The notes beneath the pieces were generated by a model that did no database searches, had not been told where the DNA came from, and was given only the letters and a program-made list of their open reading frames with translations. Both the position numbers and the translations under genes were made by a program. This document shows, one piece after another, positions 18,795 through 27,377 of a stretch of 64,000 nt of DNA; the stretch's first letter is position 1, and each line of letters begins with the position of its first letter. Source of the DNA: Paracoccus sediminilitoris (GTDB taxonomy: Bacteria; Pseudomonadota; Alphaproteobacteria; Rhodobacterales; Rhodobacteraceae); contig NZ_QJPK01000004.1 in NCBI RefSeq assembly GCF_003259195.1, positions 62,001 through 126,000 of the forward strand. The letters run 5' to 3'.

Positions 18795-19622
18795 TCAGTC
18801 ATTGGGTGATCCAGACCAGGCGGGATGCCCTTCCTGTCCGATCAGACGTTGCAGCCGAGTCACGGCGTCGCGCAGCAGCGGGCCGACCTCGGCATGGATG
18901 CGGGCGTCGGGCAGGACATCGTCCAGTGCGCCGCAGGAAAAGGTGACCGGTCCCGCCAGACGCGACGACCGGAAGGGCACCGCCACCGCCGAGATGTTGC
19001 GCGAATAGCGAAGGTTGTTGCGCACCACGGCATAGCCTTGGGCGATCAGCTGGCTGCGCCCTTCCATCCGCAGGTCGGCCAGGCTGCCGCCATCCAAGGG
19101 CGGTTCGGGGTGATCGGCGTGCAACCCCGCGAATTCCTCGCGCGTGCTGGCCCCCAGCCAACCCAGCCCCGAGGACGACCCGCCGATGGGCAGCCGGTGC
19201 CCGACCTCGAGCCAGATGGACGCCGCGCGGCGCGGACGCCAGGTCCGCATCAGCGCGATCTTGTCGCGGTCGCGCACGGCGAACAGGACCAGCGTCCCGG
19301 TTTCGTCGGCCAGCGCCTGCATCATGTCATGGGCGGGGTCCAGGAAGGACAGCGACGCCGCCGCGACATGGCCCATCGCCAACAGCGTCGGCCCGGGGCG
19401 ATAGCGGTCGGCCCGCTGCGGCTGCGTCAGGTAGCCAAGGCAACCCAGCGTGAAGGTCAGCCGCGACACGGTCGATTTCGGCAGGCCCGTGCGTTCCGCG
19501 ATCTGGGCATTGGTCAGACCGTCATCCCCCGCCCGGAAGGCGCGCAGCACCGACAGCCCCCGCGCCAGCGTCGTGGCGAAGTTGCGGTCATCCGCGTAGT
19601 CGGGGCGGGGGTGTTCGCTCAT
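18795..19622 (-). CDS. IclR family transcriptional regulator
   Basis: The 275-residue product has an N-terminal winged helix (LARGLSVLRAFRAG, LTNAQIAERTGLPKSTVSRL) and a C-terminal IclR effector domain from about residue 95, with LEVGHRLPIGGSSSGLGWL and the late AVAVPF segment. IclR proteins sense small acids and commonly control catabolism of the compound. The gene sits between the TRAP transporter (dctM ends 4 bases upstream) and the FadB-like gene, inside the operon it most likely controls. A 15-bp palindrome of IclR-operator type lies in front of dctP. Confidence 0.92.
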   Translation of the reverse strand: MSEHPRPDYADDRNFATTLARGLSVLRAFRAGDDGLTNAQIAERTGLPKSTVSRLTFTLGCLGYLTQPQRADRYRPGPTLLAMGHVAAASLSFLDPAHDMMQALADETGTLVLFAVRDRDKIALMRTWRPRRAASIWLEVGHRLPIGGSSSGLGWLGASTREEFAGLHADHPEPPLDGGSLADLRMEGRSQLIAQGYAVVRNNLRYSRNISAVAVPFRSSRLAGPVTFSCGALDDVLPDARIHAEVGPLLRDAVTRLQRLIGQEGHPAWSGSPND

Positions 19623-19626
19623 GTCG

Positions 19627-20955
19627 TCACATCGAGGCCGGGATGATGATCGAGATGATCGGGAAGGCCAGCAGGATGATCAGCACCACGAAATCGATCA
19701 GCAGGAAGCGGCTGACCCCGGCAAAGATCTTGTCGATGCCGACATTCTTGGTGACGTTGCTGACGACGAAGACGTTCAGCCCGACAGGTGGCGTGATCAG
19801 CCCGATCTCCAGCAGCTTGACGACGATGACGCCGAACCAGATCAGGTCCATGCCATAACCCTCGACCAGCGGGATCATGAAGGGCAGCGTCAGGACCATG
19901 ATGCCGATCGGGTCCAGGAACATCCCCAGCACCAGATAGATGACCACGATCACGAAAAGCAGCATGACATAAGAGAGCTGCGCATCCTCGACCATGCCGA
20001 CGACGGCGCCCGCGACCCCGGTCAGCGCCACGAAGCTGACGAAGATCTTGGCCGCCCCCGCGATCAGGAAGATGGCCGAGGTCTGGACCAGGCTTTCGCG
20101 GATGGCGCGCCACAGCACATCCAGGGTCAGGCGGCGTTGGGCGAAACCGATGGCGGTGGTCAGCACGACGCAGACGGCCGCGGCCTCGGTCGCGGTGAAG
20201 ATGCCGCCATAGATGCCGCCGACGATGACGACGAACAGCAGCAGCGCGGGCCACGCGGCGATCGCGGCCTCGGTCTTGCTGGCGCCATCCGACGATCCGC
20301 GCGGCGCGGCCGACGGATCGCGCGACACCCACCATGCGATGACCAGCAGCATCCCGGCCAGCGACAGCAGCCCCGGCAGGATCCCGGCCAGGAACAGCTG
20401 CGCGATCGAGGTCTCGGTGAAGATGCCGTAGAGGATGAACAGCACCGATGGCGGGATCAGCGACCCCAAGGTGCCGCCCACCGCCACCGATGACGTGGCC
20501 AGACGCGGGTCGTAGCCCATGCGCAGCATTTCCGGGACGCAGATGCGGCCCATGGTCGATGCGCAGGCGATGGACGACCCCGAGATGGCAGAAAACCCGC
20601 CGCAACCCAGGACCGACGCCATCGCCACGCCCCCCGGCACCGTCCGCAGCCAGACCGCCGCCGCGTCATAGATGCGCGTCGTGATCCCGGCATAGAAGGC
20701 GATATTCCCAAGCGCCACGAACAGCGGCACCATCGACAGGTCATAGGAATGAACCAGATCGAAGAAATTCGACAGCACGACCGAACTGGTCGGGTTCAGC
20801 GCCCGGTCCGGCGACCAGCCGCCGGTGCGAGTGGCATAGACGAGGAAGGTGCCAAGGCTGGCGACCCCCGCCAGCACGAAGGCGATGGGAACCCGCATCG
20901 CCAGCAGGATCAGGACCAGCGCAAGCGCGGCCAAGCCGATCGTCATGGCATCCAT
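19627..20955 (-). CDS. dctM: TRAP transporter large permease (DctM)
   Basis: The 442-residue product is the large membrane subunit of a tripartite ATP-independent periplasmic transporter, with about 12 helices. Family segments include VPLFVALGNIAFYAG, GGFSAISGSSIACASTMG, ASSVAVGGTLGSLIPPS and the late MVLTLPFMIPLVEGYG and PPVGLNVFVVSNVT. It forms the sodium-driven channel that takes ligand from DctP. The start overlaps the dctQ stop by one base (TGATG). With the beta-oxidation genes downstream it probably imports a carboxylic acid. Confidence 0.95.
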   Translation of the reverse strand: MDAMTIGLAALALVLILLAMRVPIAFVLAGVASLGTFLVYATRTGGWSPDRALNPTSSVVLSNFFDLVHSYDLSMVPLFVALGNIAFYAGITTRIYDAAAVWLRTVPGGVAMASVLGCGGFSAISGSSIACASTMGRICVPEMLRMGYDPRLATSSVAVGGTLGSLIPPSVLFILYGIFTETSIAQLFLAGILPGLLSLAGMLLVIAWWVSRDPSAAPRGSSDGASKTEAAIAAWPALLLFVVIVGGIYGGIFTATEAAAVCVVLTTAIGFAQRRLTLDVLWRAIRESLVQTSAIFLIAGAAKIFVSFVALTGVAGAVVGMVEDAQLSYVMLLFVIVVIYLVLGMFLDPIGIMVLTLPFMIPLVEGYGMDLIWFGVIVVKLLEIGLITPPVGLNVFVVSNVTKNVGIDKIFAGVSRFLLIDFVVLIILLAFPIISIIIPASM

Positions 20956-21461
20956 CAGTTCACCTCTTGTCCGTCAGCGTCCACGATGCGCCCCGTGGTC
21001 GCGACCTGCCGCAGGTCGCCCACCAGCAGGATGACCAGCCGCACCCACATAAGCGCCAGCCCCGCAAAGAACAGCGCCAGCCCCGGCCAGCGCGGCAGGT
21101 TCAGGTCGCCATAGTAGAATTCCCCGGACGTCCAGGTCTGGCCCAGCATCCGTTGCGCCGCATAGATCAGCGGCAACAGCGCCAGCACGCCCACAAGATG
21201 GCCCAGCACGATCAGACGCGCCTGCACCGCCTGCGGCATGCGATCGCTCAGGAAGGTGACGGCGACGTGGCTGCGCGCGGCAGTCGCCGCCGCCATGGGC
21301 AGCATCACGGCCGCGACCATCAGTTCGCGCACCATGATGATGGCATCGGGCAGACCCGTTCCGAAGGCCGCGCGCATCACCACGTTCACGAAGATGACGC
21401 CGCCCAGCAACACAAGGGCCAGCACTGCAAGGTCCAACAGGGTCCGCTCGATCAGTTTCAT
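20955..21461 (-). CDS. dctQ: TRAP transporter small permease (DctQ)
   Basis: The 168-residue product has four predicted membrane helices (about residues 12-32, 47-67, 85-105 and 125-148) and the DctQ signature region VVMRAAFGTGLPDAIIMVRELM. It pairs with DctM to form the membrane complex. It starts 4 bases after the dctP stop and overlaps dctM by one base, so the three transporter genes are tightly coupled. Confidence 0.92.
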   Translation of the reverse strand: MKLIERTLLDLAVLALVLLGGVIFVNVVMRAAFGTGLPDAIIMVRELMVAAVMLPMAAATAARSHVAVTFLSDRMPQAVQARLIVLGHLVGVLALLPLIYAAQRMLGQTWTSGEFYYGDLNLPRWPGLALFFAGLALMWVRLVILLVGDLRQVATTGRIVDADGQEVN

Positions 21462-21465
21462 GGGA

Positions 21466-22524
21466 TCACCCGCGTTCCCAGGGATAGCCCTGTTCGTCCT
21501 TCTCGGCGGCGTATTTGGCGATCAGATCCTGATATTCCTGCAGCAGCGCCTGACCGTCCAGACCTGCGGCGTCGGCGCGCCCGGCCCATTCGTCCAGGTA
21601 TTTCTGGCCTGCCTCGGTCAGCTTTGTGCGGTCCTCGTCGGAAAAGCGGACGATTTCCTTGCCCTTGTCTTCCAGGATCTTGATGGATTCTTCATTCGCC
21701 TGGCCGATGATGCGACCAAATTCGTCGGCCAGCCCCTCGCCGGCGGTCATGATGACCTCCTGCTCCTCGGGGGTCAGGGCGTCGAACATCGACTTGTTCA
21801 TCATGATGCCCAAGGCACCGATCTGGCCCCAGTCGATGAAGGTATAGCTATCGAAGACTTCGTCGAATTTCAGCGCCGCGACCAGATAGGAATAGGTCTG
21901 CGTGCAATCGATCAGCCCGCTTTCCAGACCCTGGTAGGCCTCATAGACGGACATGTCGACCAGGTTGGCCCCCATGTCGCGGAAGGTCTGGCCATAGGCG
22001 CCGACACCGCGGACCTTCTTGCCCGCGATGTCGTCGACCGTCTTCACGGCCGGGCCCTTGCAGCCCATCTGAACCGCCGAGGTGGTGTAGGTCCCGACAT
22101 AGACCAGGTTCTGCGCGGCCAGGTTCGCCTTGATCGATTCGTTGTTGCGCATCAGATCGTCGGTGGCCTTCATGCCCACCCAAGGGTCGGGATTGTTCAT
22201 CGGCAGGTCGGCGATGCCATAGGCGACCATGTCCTGCGGGAAATAGACGCCGATGACGCTGCCCAGATCGGCCACGCCGTCGCGCAGCGACTGAACGGCC
22301 GCCTTTTCGGAAAACAGCGCGCCCCCCCAGTTGATGTCCAGCCGCAGGTCGCCGCCGGATTGTTCGGCCACCTGGTCGGCGAACCATTGCGTTGCCTCGG
22401 CGCGCGCGCCGCGGTTCGGACCCGGTTCGCCATAGATCAGAACCTTTTCGGCAAATGACGGAGCGGCGAGCGCCAAGGTCAGCCCAGCTGCCATCAGCGC
22501 CGTCTTGCAAGACTGCGTGGTCAT
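21466..22524 (-). CDS. dctP: TRAP transporter substrate-binding protein (DctP)
   Basis: The 352-residue product has a Sec signal peptide (cleavage near Ala25 in APSFA-EKV) and the DctP fold. The segment GKKVRGVGAYGQTFRDMGANLV carries the Arg that in this family binds the substrate carboxylate. It is the periplasmic ligand collector for DctQM and the first gene of the long operon. The ATG at 22524 is preceded by GGGAGGAGG. A 15-bp inverted repeat 39-53 bases upstream suggests control by the IclR protein encoded three genes on. The ligand is a carboxylic acid by family knowledge; identity is open. Confidence 0.95.
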   Translation of the reverse strand: MTTQSCKTALMAAGLTLALAAPSFAEKVLIYGEPGPNRGARAEATQWFADQVAEQSGGDLRLDINWGGALFSEKAAVQSLRDGVADLGSVIGVYFPQDMVAYGIADLPMNNPDPWVGMKATDDLMRNNESIKANLAAQNLVYVGTYTTSAVQMGCKGPAVKTVDDIAGKKVRGVGAYGQTFRDMGANLVDMSVYEAYQGLESGLIDCTQTYSYLVAALKFDEVFDSYTFIDWGQIGALGIMMNKSMFDALTPEEQEVIMTAGEGLADEFGRIIGQANEESIKILEDKGKEIVRFSDEDRTKLTEAGQKYLDEWAGRADAAGLDGQALLQEYQDLIAKYAAEKDEQGYPWERG

Positions 22525-22562
22525 CGTGAAACCTCCTCCCTGTTTCAATATGCAGGCTGCCA

Positions 22563-22577
22563 TTCCGCAGTGCGGAA
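22563..22577. promoter_or_regulatory. Candidate IclR operator in the dctP promoter region
   Basis: TTCCGC-AGT-GCGGAA is a perfect 6-bp inverted repeat with a 3-base centre, the form of many IclR-family operators. It lies 39-53 bases ahead of the dctP start, in the only sizeable non-coding gap of the operon, which also separates it from the divergent L,D-transpeptidase gene. Binding by the IclR protein at 18795-19622 is inferred. Confidence 0.6.
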
Positions 22578-22672
22578 CGCAATCCCGAATTGACCGAAAC
22601 GTGAGCAGCAATGTATCTGGCGGTCTTTCGCCTAATGGCTGATGTTGCATGCTGCATGATCGGAGCTTTCAG

Positions 22673-23968
22673 ATGACCCCGCACCGCGCCACCTTCCTTG
22701 CGATGGCCCTGCTGACCGCAATGGCCCCGGCAGGCCCAGCTTTGGCCCAGGACGACACCCCCTTCGACGCGGCCCAGATCGAAGCCGCGCAATATGGCGG
22801 CGGCGACCTGCCCCGCGGGCGGACACCGCTGACCGCCAAGGTGCAGATTCTGCTGGACCGTTCGGGCACGTCGCCTGGCGTGATCGACGGTTTCAAGGGC
22901 GGCATGAGCCAGAGCGCGATCAAGGCATTCGAACGGCGCACGGGACTGCCCCAGGACGGCGTGATGGACCCGCATGTCTGGAACCTGCTGCAGGCCTTTG
23001 CCACGCGCCCCGTGACCCAGACCTATGTCATCACCCCCGAAGACGCCGAAGGGCTGGTCGATGCCATCCCCACCGACTATGCCGAAAAGGCGCAGATGGC
23101 GGCGATGGCCCATACCAGCGTGGCCGAACGCCTGGGCGAGCGTTTTCACATGGATGAAAAATTTATCCAGTTTCTGAACCCCGGCGTGCCCTTGGTTCCC
23201 GGATCGACCATTCAGGTCATGGCCCCCAACAGCCCGATTCGCGGCCAGGTCGCCCGCATCATCATCGACAAGGCCAACCGCCGCGTGGCCGGTTATGACG
23301 CCAATGGCCGCATGGTCGTGGATTATCCCGCCACCATCGGATCAACTGCCACGCCGTCGCCCGCGGGGTCGCATAATGTGAAGACCGTGGCGCTGAACCC
23401 GAACTATACCTACAACCCGGACGTCAACTTCAGGCAGGCCGGCAATGACAAGCCGCTGATCGTGCCGCCGGGGCCGAACGGTCCCGTGGGTACTGTCTGG
23501 ATTGGCCTGACCAAGCCGACCTATGGCATCCACGGCACCCCGACCCCGTCGCAACTGTTCAGCAACCAGTCCAGCGGCTGCGTCCGCCTGACCAACTGGG
23601 ACGCCCAGGAACTGGCCGGCATGGTCCGCATCGGCGGCACCTCGGTCGAGTTTCTGGAACCGGGCGTGACCATCGCGGATGTCACGGGCGCTTCGGGGGC
23701 CACGACGCCGCCGGTCGCCGACATCGCCATGCCCGAGGGCACGACCGAACCGACGCTGCCACAACCCGCCGAACCGCTGGCTCTGCCGGACCCGACGGCA
23801 CCGGCCGCCGCCACCGCCCCCGAGGCGACGACCCTGCCCGCCCCGGCCACGCCCACCGATGCGGCACCCGAGCCTGAGGCGCCCGCAGGCGATCCCCTGA
23901 CCGATGCCCTGGACGAGGTTCTGCCCCAAGGCTTCGTCGTGCCGCCCGTGTCCGAGCCCCAGCCGTGA
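22673..23968 (+). CDS. L,D-transpeptidase (YkuD domain) with peptidoglycan-binding domain
   Basis: The 431-residue product has a Sec signal peptide (about 1-23, ending ALA-QDD), a peptidoglycan-binding helical domain (about 55-100; GVIDGFKGGMSQSAIKAFE), and a YkuD catalytic domain (about 190-330) with the active-site motif HGTPTPSQLF then SSGCVRLTNWD, where the Cys is the nucleophile. The last 100 residues are rich in Pro, Ala, Thr and Glu. It probably makes 3-3 cross-links in peptidoglycan or attaches proteins to it. GGAG precedes the ATG at 22673. The stop overlaps the GTG start of the extensin-like gene (GTGA). Confidence 0.92.
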   Translation: MTPHRATFLAMALLTAMAPAGPALAQDDTPFDAAQIEAAQYGGGDLPRGRTPLTAKVQILLDRSGTSPGVIDGFKGGMSQSAIKAFERRTGLPQDGVMDPHVWNLLQAFATRPVTQTYVITPEDAEGLVDAIPTDYAEKAQMAAMAHTSVAERLGERFHMDEKFIQFLNPGVPLVPGSTIQVMAPNSPIRGQVARIIIDKANRRVAGYDANGRMVVDYPATIGSTATPSPAGSHNVKTVALNPNYTYNPDVNFRQAGNDKPLIVPPGPNGPVGTVWIGLTKPTYGIHGTPTPSQLFSNQSSGCVRLTNWDAQELAGMVRIGGTSVEFLEPGVTIADVTGASGATTPPVADIAMPEGTTEPTLPQPAEPLALPDPTAPAAATAPEATTLPAPATPTDAAPEPEAPAGDPLTDALDEVLPQGFVVPPVSEPQP

Positions 23969-24714
23969 GGAGCAAGGCGGTCCTGACGCCGGCCCTGACC
24001 CTTGCGGTCATGGCCTGGGCGGCGGGGGCGGCGGCGCAGGATGAACGCCCGCCGCTGCGCCCCACCCCGCCCGTCACGACCGGACAGATGCAGGGCCCGC
24101 CCGCCCCGCCATCCGCAACGCCGGACGGGGTGGGCGCGACCGAGGACGATCAGGACTTCGCCGCCTGCCGCCTGGCGCTTGCGCTTTTGGGCACCAGCTA
24201 TACCCTGCTGCCGCCGCAGAGTGACGCCGATGACCCCGATTGCGGCATGGCGCGCCCGCTGCAGGTGCGGCAGATCATCCCCGGCGTTCCCCTGTCCGGA
24301 GAGCCGGTGATGCGCTGCGACACCGCGCGGGCCTTGGGGTTCTGGACGCGCGACTTTCTGCGCCCTGCCGCCGCCTTGCTGGATGATGCGCCGCGCCTCA
24401 GCGGTATCCAGACCGGACCCGGATATAACTGTCGTGCCAGGATCGGCACCGGCGCCGACCAGCCCAAGCAGTCGGAACACGCCTATGGCAGCGCCATAGA
24501 CATCGCAGGTTTCGAATTCGACGACGGATCGGTGATTACGGTCGAACCGCGCACCGACAGCGGCAGCCAAGAGGAAAGCTTTCAGCGCGCCGCGCGCGGC
24601 ACCGCCTGTCTGCTGTTCACGACGGTGCTGGGACCGGGCGCGAATGCCGCCCATGACAACCACCTGCACCTTGACCTTGCGTCGCGCAACGGCGGCTGGC
24701 GGCTTTGCGAATAG
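23965..24714 (+). CDS. Extensin-like C-terminal domain protein, exported
   Basis: The 249-residue product has a signal peptide (about 1-24, ending AAA-QDE), a Pro-rich linker, and an extensin-like domain from about residue 65 that shows CGMARPLQV, NCRARIGTGADQPKQSEH and DNHLHLDLA. The last segment, with AIDIAGFEF, resembles the zinc-binding His/Asp pattern of peptidases of the VanY/MepA type, so a peptidoglycan hydrolase role is plausible but unproven. It starts with GTG overlapping the L,D-transpeptidase stop; the pair probably acts together on the cell wall. It converges on the Crp/Fnr gene with a 1-base gap. Confidence 0.85.
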   Translation: MRSKAVLTPALTLAVMAWAAGAAAQDERPPLRPTPPVTTGQMQGPPAPPSATPDGVGATEDDQDFAACRLALALLGTSYTLLPPQSDADDPDCGMARPLQVRQIIPGVPLSGEPVMRCDTARALGFWTRDFLRPAAALLDDAPRLSGIQTGPGYNCRARIGTGADQPKQSEHAYGSAIDIAGFEFDDGSVITVEPRTDSGSQEESFQRAARGTACLLFTTVLGPGANAAHDNHLHLDLASRNGGWRLCE

Positions 24715-24715
24715 A

Positions 24716-25447
24716 TCAGCGGCTCTGGCGTTCCAGATCCAGATAGGTGGGATCAAACCGCGCCAGGCTGGCCAGACCCTGCCAGTCGAGGATGGTGATG
24801 TCCGCCCCCGACCAACGGATCAGGTTCCGGTCGCGCAGATCGCGCACCGCCCGGTTCACGTGAATGGGCGAATATCCCAGAATATCCGCCAGTTCCCGCT
24901 GCAGCAGATTCAAGGAGAACTGATAATCGCTGGCCGCGCCCACGGCGTTCAGGCGGGTATAGATCTCGCACAGCAGATGGGCCAGATGGGCGCTTGAGCG
25001 CAGCGAGGCCGCTGCCACCAGCCATTGCCGGTGGATCGCCGCGTCGATCAGCGTCGCCATCCACAAAAGCCGCGTCAGGTGGGGAAAATTCTCGGTCATC
25101 TCGACCAGTTCGGAATGATCGATGAACTCGACCTCGACCGAACCGACAGCGACGACAGCATGCTCAAGGCCCGCCAGCACGAAGCCGTGCAGGTCGACGA
25201 AATCCCCCGGAACGTGCAAGGCGGTAATGACCCGTTCCTTGGGGCGACCGACCAAACTGTGGGACCGCGCCGAAAGACCGCGCAGCATCATGCAGCTGCG
25301 TGTGGCGGACCGATCGGCGGGAACGATGACCTCGCCCGGTGCAAAGCTGGCATGCTGGGTCGGAACGGCGCGCAGCCACTCCAGATCGCGCGGGGAAAGG
25401 GTGTCACGTCTTTGAAGAAAACGGATAAAATATTCAGTGATCGCCAT
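24716..25447 (-). CDS. Crp/Fnr family transcriptional regulator
   Basis: The 243-residue product has a cyclic-nucleotide-binding-like jelly roll (about 25-140; FAPGEVIVPADRSATRSCMM, VPGDFVDLHGFVL) and a C-terminal winged helix (about 160-230; LNLLQRELADILGYSPIHVNRAVRDL). It lacks the N-terminal Cys cluster of oxygen-sensing FNR, so its signal is unlikely to be an iron-sulfur cluster. AAGGAGGTG precedes the ATG at 25447. Its promoter gap carries two overlapping CtrA-like half sites and a GANTC site. It neighbours the flagellar genes, but a link to them is unproven. Confidence 0.9.
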   Translation of the reverse strand: MAITEYFIRFLQRRDTLSPRDLEWLRAVPTQHASFAPGEVIVPADRSATRSCMMLRGLSARSHSLVGRPKERVITALHVPGDFVDLHGFVLAGLEHAVVAVGSVEVEFIDHSELVEMTENFPHLTRLLWMATLIDAAIHRQWLVAAASLRSSAHLAHLLCEIYTRLNAVGAASDYQFSLNLLQRELADILGYSPIHVNRAVRDLRDRNLIRWSGADITILDWQGLASLARFDPTYLDLERQSR

Positions 25448-25522
25448 TTTACCCACCTCCTTTCCAAGGCTTCGGGACACTTGCAAATCGCGATTCTGCG
25501 CGCAATAGCTCCCGCATGATGT

Positions 25523-25536
25523 TTAACAATGATTAA
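25523..25536. promoter_or_regulatory. Overlapping CtrA-like half sites upstream of the Crp/Fnr gene
   Basis: TTAACAAT (25523-25530) and ATGATTAA (25529-25536) each differ by one base from the CtrA 8-mer TTAACCAT or its complement and overlap head to head; another TTAA follows at 25541. A GANTC site (GATTC, 25492-25496) lies closer to the gene. CtrA use here is speculative: the segment is AT-rich and spacing does not match TTAA-N7-TTAA. Confidence 0.3.
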
Positions 25537-25566
25537 GCAGTTAAACAGTTTTCGCAGCGTTTGGTT

Positions 25567-26886
25567 TCAACGTCTTGGCCCCACTTGGCGCAGGGCCAGT
25601 TCCAGCGCGGTGAAGCTTTCGGCGACCGTAGCAGTTTTCTTCGTCGTGAAATCGTCCAATTTGGGGAACAGCCGGACGGCCTCGTCCAGTTTGGGGTCCG
25701 AACCCGGCGCATAAAGACCGGCGCGAATCATCAGCTCGGATTCGGCATAGGCGCCAAGGGCCGCGCGCGCCCGCATGATCAACGCGTTTTCCGGTGCGCT
25801 GGCGGCATCCGGCAGGGATCGCGACACCGATCTGACGACATCGACGGCGGGAAAGCGGCCACGTTCCGCGATGGCCCGGTCCAGGACCACGTGCCCGTCC
25901 AGCGTGCCGCGCAGGATGTCGGCCACCGGTTCCTCCATGTCGGACCCCGCGACAAGGACGCTGAAGATGCCGGTGATGTCGCCCGCGCCTTCGGGACCGG
26001 GGCCGGACCGTTCGGCCAGACCCATGATCAGCCCCGAGACCGAGGGCGGAAAGCCGCGGAAGCTGGCCGGTTCGCCCGCAGCCAGCGCGATCTCGCGATG
26101 CGCTTCGGCAAAGCGGGTGATGCTGTCGGCCAGGAACAGCACATGCTTGCCCTGGTCGCGGAAATGTTCGGCCACGCTCATGGCGGCCCAGGCGCAGCGG
26201 CGGCGCAGCAGCGGTGACTGATCCGACGTGGCAGCCACGATGACGGCGCGCTTCATGCCTTCGGGGCCCATCGTCTTTTCGACGAATTCCCGCAATTCGC
26301 GGCCCCTTTCGCCGATCATGGCGATGACCACGACATCCGCCTGAACCCCCTTGGCCATCATCGACAGCAGCGTCGATTTCCCCACCCCCGACCCCGCAAA
26401 CAAACCCACGCGCTGTCCCGCCACCAAGGGCAGCAGCGTGTCAAAGACCGCCAGCCCCGTGTCCAGCCGCGCACCAAGCCGCTTGCGAGTGACGGCGGGC
26501 GGGGCATCGGTGCGAAACCCGCGTTCCTGCACACCCTGCGGCAGCGGGCGACCGTCCAGCGGCCGGCCAAGCGGATCGACGATGCGCCCCACCCAGGCAT
26601 CGCAGGGCGCGATGCGCGGCGCGTGCAGCAATTCGACCTGCGCGCCGACCGACAGACCCTCGGTGCCGCCTTCGGGCAGCACCTCGGCATGGTCCGGGGC
26701 CAGGCCCACGATCTCTCCGGTCAGGGTGTCGGCGCTCAGCGTGATCGCCACCCGGTCCCCAAGCGAGGCGCAGCCGTTCAGACCCTCGACCCGGATCAGG
26801 CCCGCGCGGATCGACTGGACCCGCCCGTAATGGGTGACCAGCCGCATCCGCGCCAGGCGCCCCGCAATCGATTCCAACCTGTCCAT
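25567..26886 (-). CDS. fliI: Flagellar export ATPase FliI
   Basis: The 439-residue product is the F1-beta-like ATPase that energises the flagellar type III export gate in the cytoplasm. The Walker A loop is GLFAGSGVGKST (about residues 161-172), MIGERGRELREFVE is the family-specific stretch, and Walker B is HVLFLADSITR (about 247-257). The start is ATG 26886; a GTG at 26889 is possible. It is divergent from flgB with an 89-base gap, and its far end faces the Crp/Fnr promoter. fliH and fliJ, its usual partners, are not adjacent. Confidence 0.95.
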   Translation of the reverse strand: MDRLESIAGRLARMRLVTHYGRVQSIRAGLIRVEGLNGCASLGDRVAITLSADTLTGEIVGLAPDHAEVLPEGGTEGLSVGAQVELLHAPRIAPCDAWVGRIVDPLGRPLDGRPLPQGVQERGFRTDAPPAVTRKRLGARLDTGLAVFDTLLPLVAGQRVGLFAGSGVGKSTLLSMMAKGVQADVVVIAMIGERGRELREFVEKTMGPEGMKRAVIVAATSDQSPLLRRRCAWAAMSVAEHFRDQGKHVLFLADSITRFAEAHREIALAAGEPASFRGFPPSVSGLIMGLAERSGPGPEGAGDITGIFSVLVAGSDMEEPVADILRGTLDGHVVLDRAIAERGRFPAVDVVRSVSRSLPDAASAPENALIMRARAALGAYAESELMIRAGLYAPGSDPKLDEAVRLFPKLDDFTTKKTATVAESFTALELALRQVGPRR

Positions 26887-26975
26887 CACTTCACCCCGAT
26901 CTTTTCGTCCTCATGAAAGGGTTTCTAAAGGAATCGGGGTTAAGACCGGGTTTATCGTGAATGAGGAGAAGCCTC

Positions 26976-27365
26976 ATGTTTGAGAAGATCGAAATGATGC
27001 GGATGGTCCATGCCATGGGCCAACACGTGTCGCAGCGCCAGCTTGTGGTGGCGCGCAACATCGCCAATGCGGACACGCCCGGATATCGGGCCGCCGACAT
27101 GCAGGATTTCGACGAAAGCTATCGTCAGGCGTCCCTGGGCGGGGATCTGCGGGTCACCAGCCCGCGCCATCTGCCCAGCCCCGAATGGGCGCTGCAGGCG
27201 GGGCGTGTCGTCGATACCGGCCAGCAGGCATCCCCCAACGGCAACACCGTGTCGCTGGAGGAGGAGATGGTCCGCGCCGCCGAGATCAAGCGGGACAACG
27301 ACCTGTCGCTTGGCATCTATCGGTCCGCGCTGGACCTGATGCGGACCAGCCTTGGCCGCCGATAA
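26976..27365 (+). CDS. flgB: Flagellar basal-body rod protein FlgB
   Basis: The 129-residue product is the proximal rod protein FlgB, with the conserved N-terminal rod motif (ARNIANADTPGYRAADM) and a C-terminal helix. The ATG at 26976 follows GAGGAGAAG; an upstream in-frame ATG is not used by the family. It begins the run flgB-flgC-fliE-fliQ-flgF-flgG-flgA-flgH-fliL. The 89-base gap to fliI must hold divergent promoters; a GANTC site (GAATC, about 26931) lies in it but no clear sigma-54 or sigma-28 site is visible. Confidence 0.95.
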   Translation: MFEKIEMMRMVHAMGQHVSQRQLVVARNIANADTPGYRAADMQDFDESYRQASLGGDLRVTSPRHLPSPEWALQAGRVVDTGQQASPNGNTVSLEEEMVRAAEIKRDNDLSLGIYRSALDLMRTSLGRR

Positions 27366-27377
27366 GGGAACGAAATC

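Noticed and set aside
16778..18946. A 722-codon plus-strand open frame opposite the FadB-like gene
   Set aside because: It is the antisense of a clear two-domain enzyme and has biased, low-complexity composition.
26890..26975. A sigma-54 or sigma-28 promoter between fliI and flgB
   Set aside because: No convincing -24/-12 (GG-N10-GC) or sigma-28 boxes were found by eye; only a single GANTC site is present.
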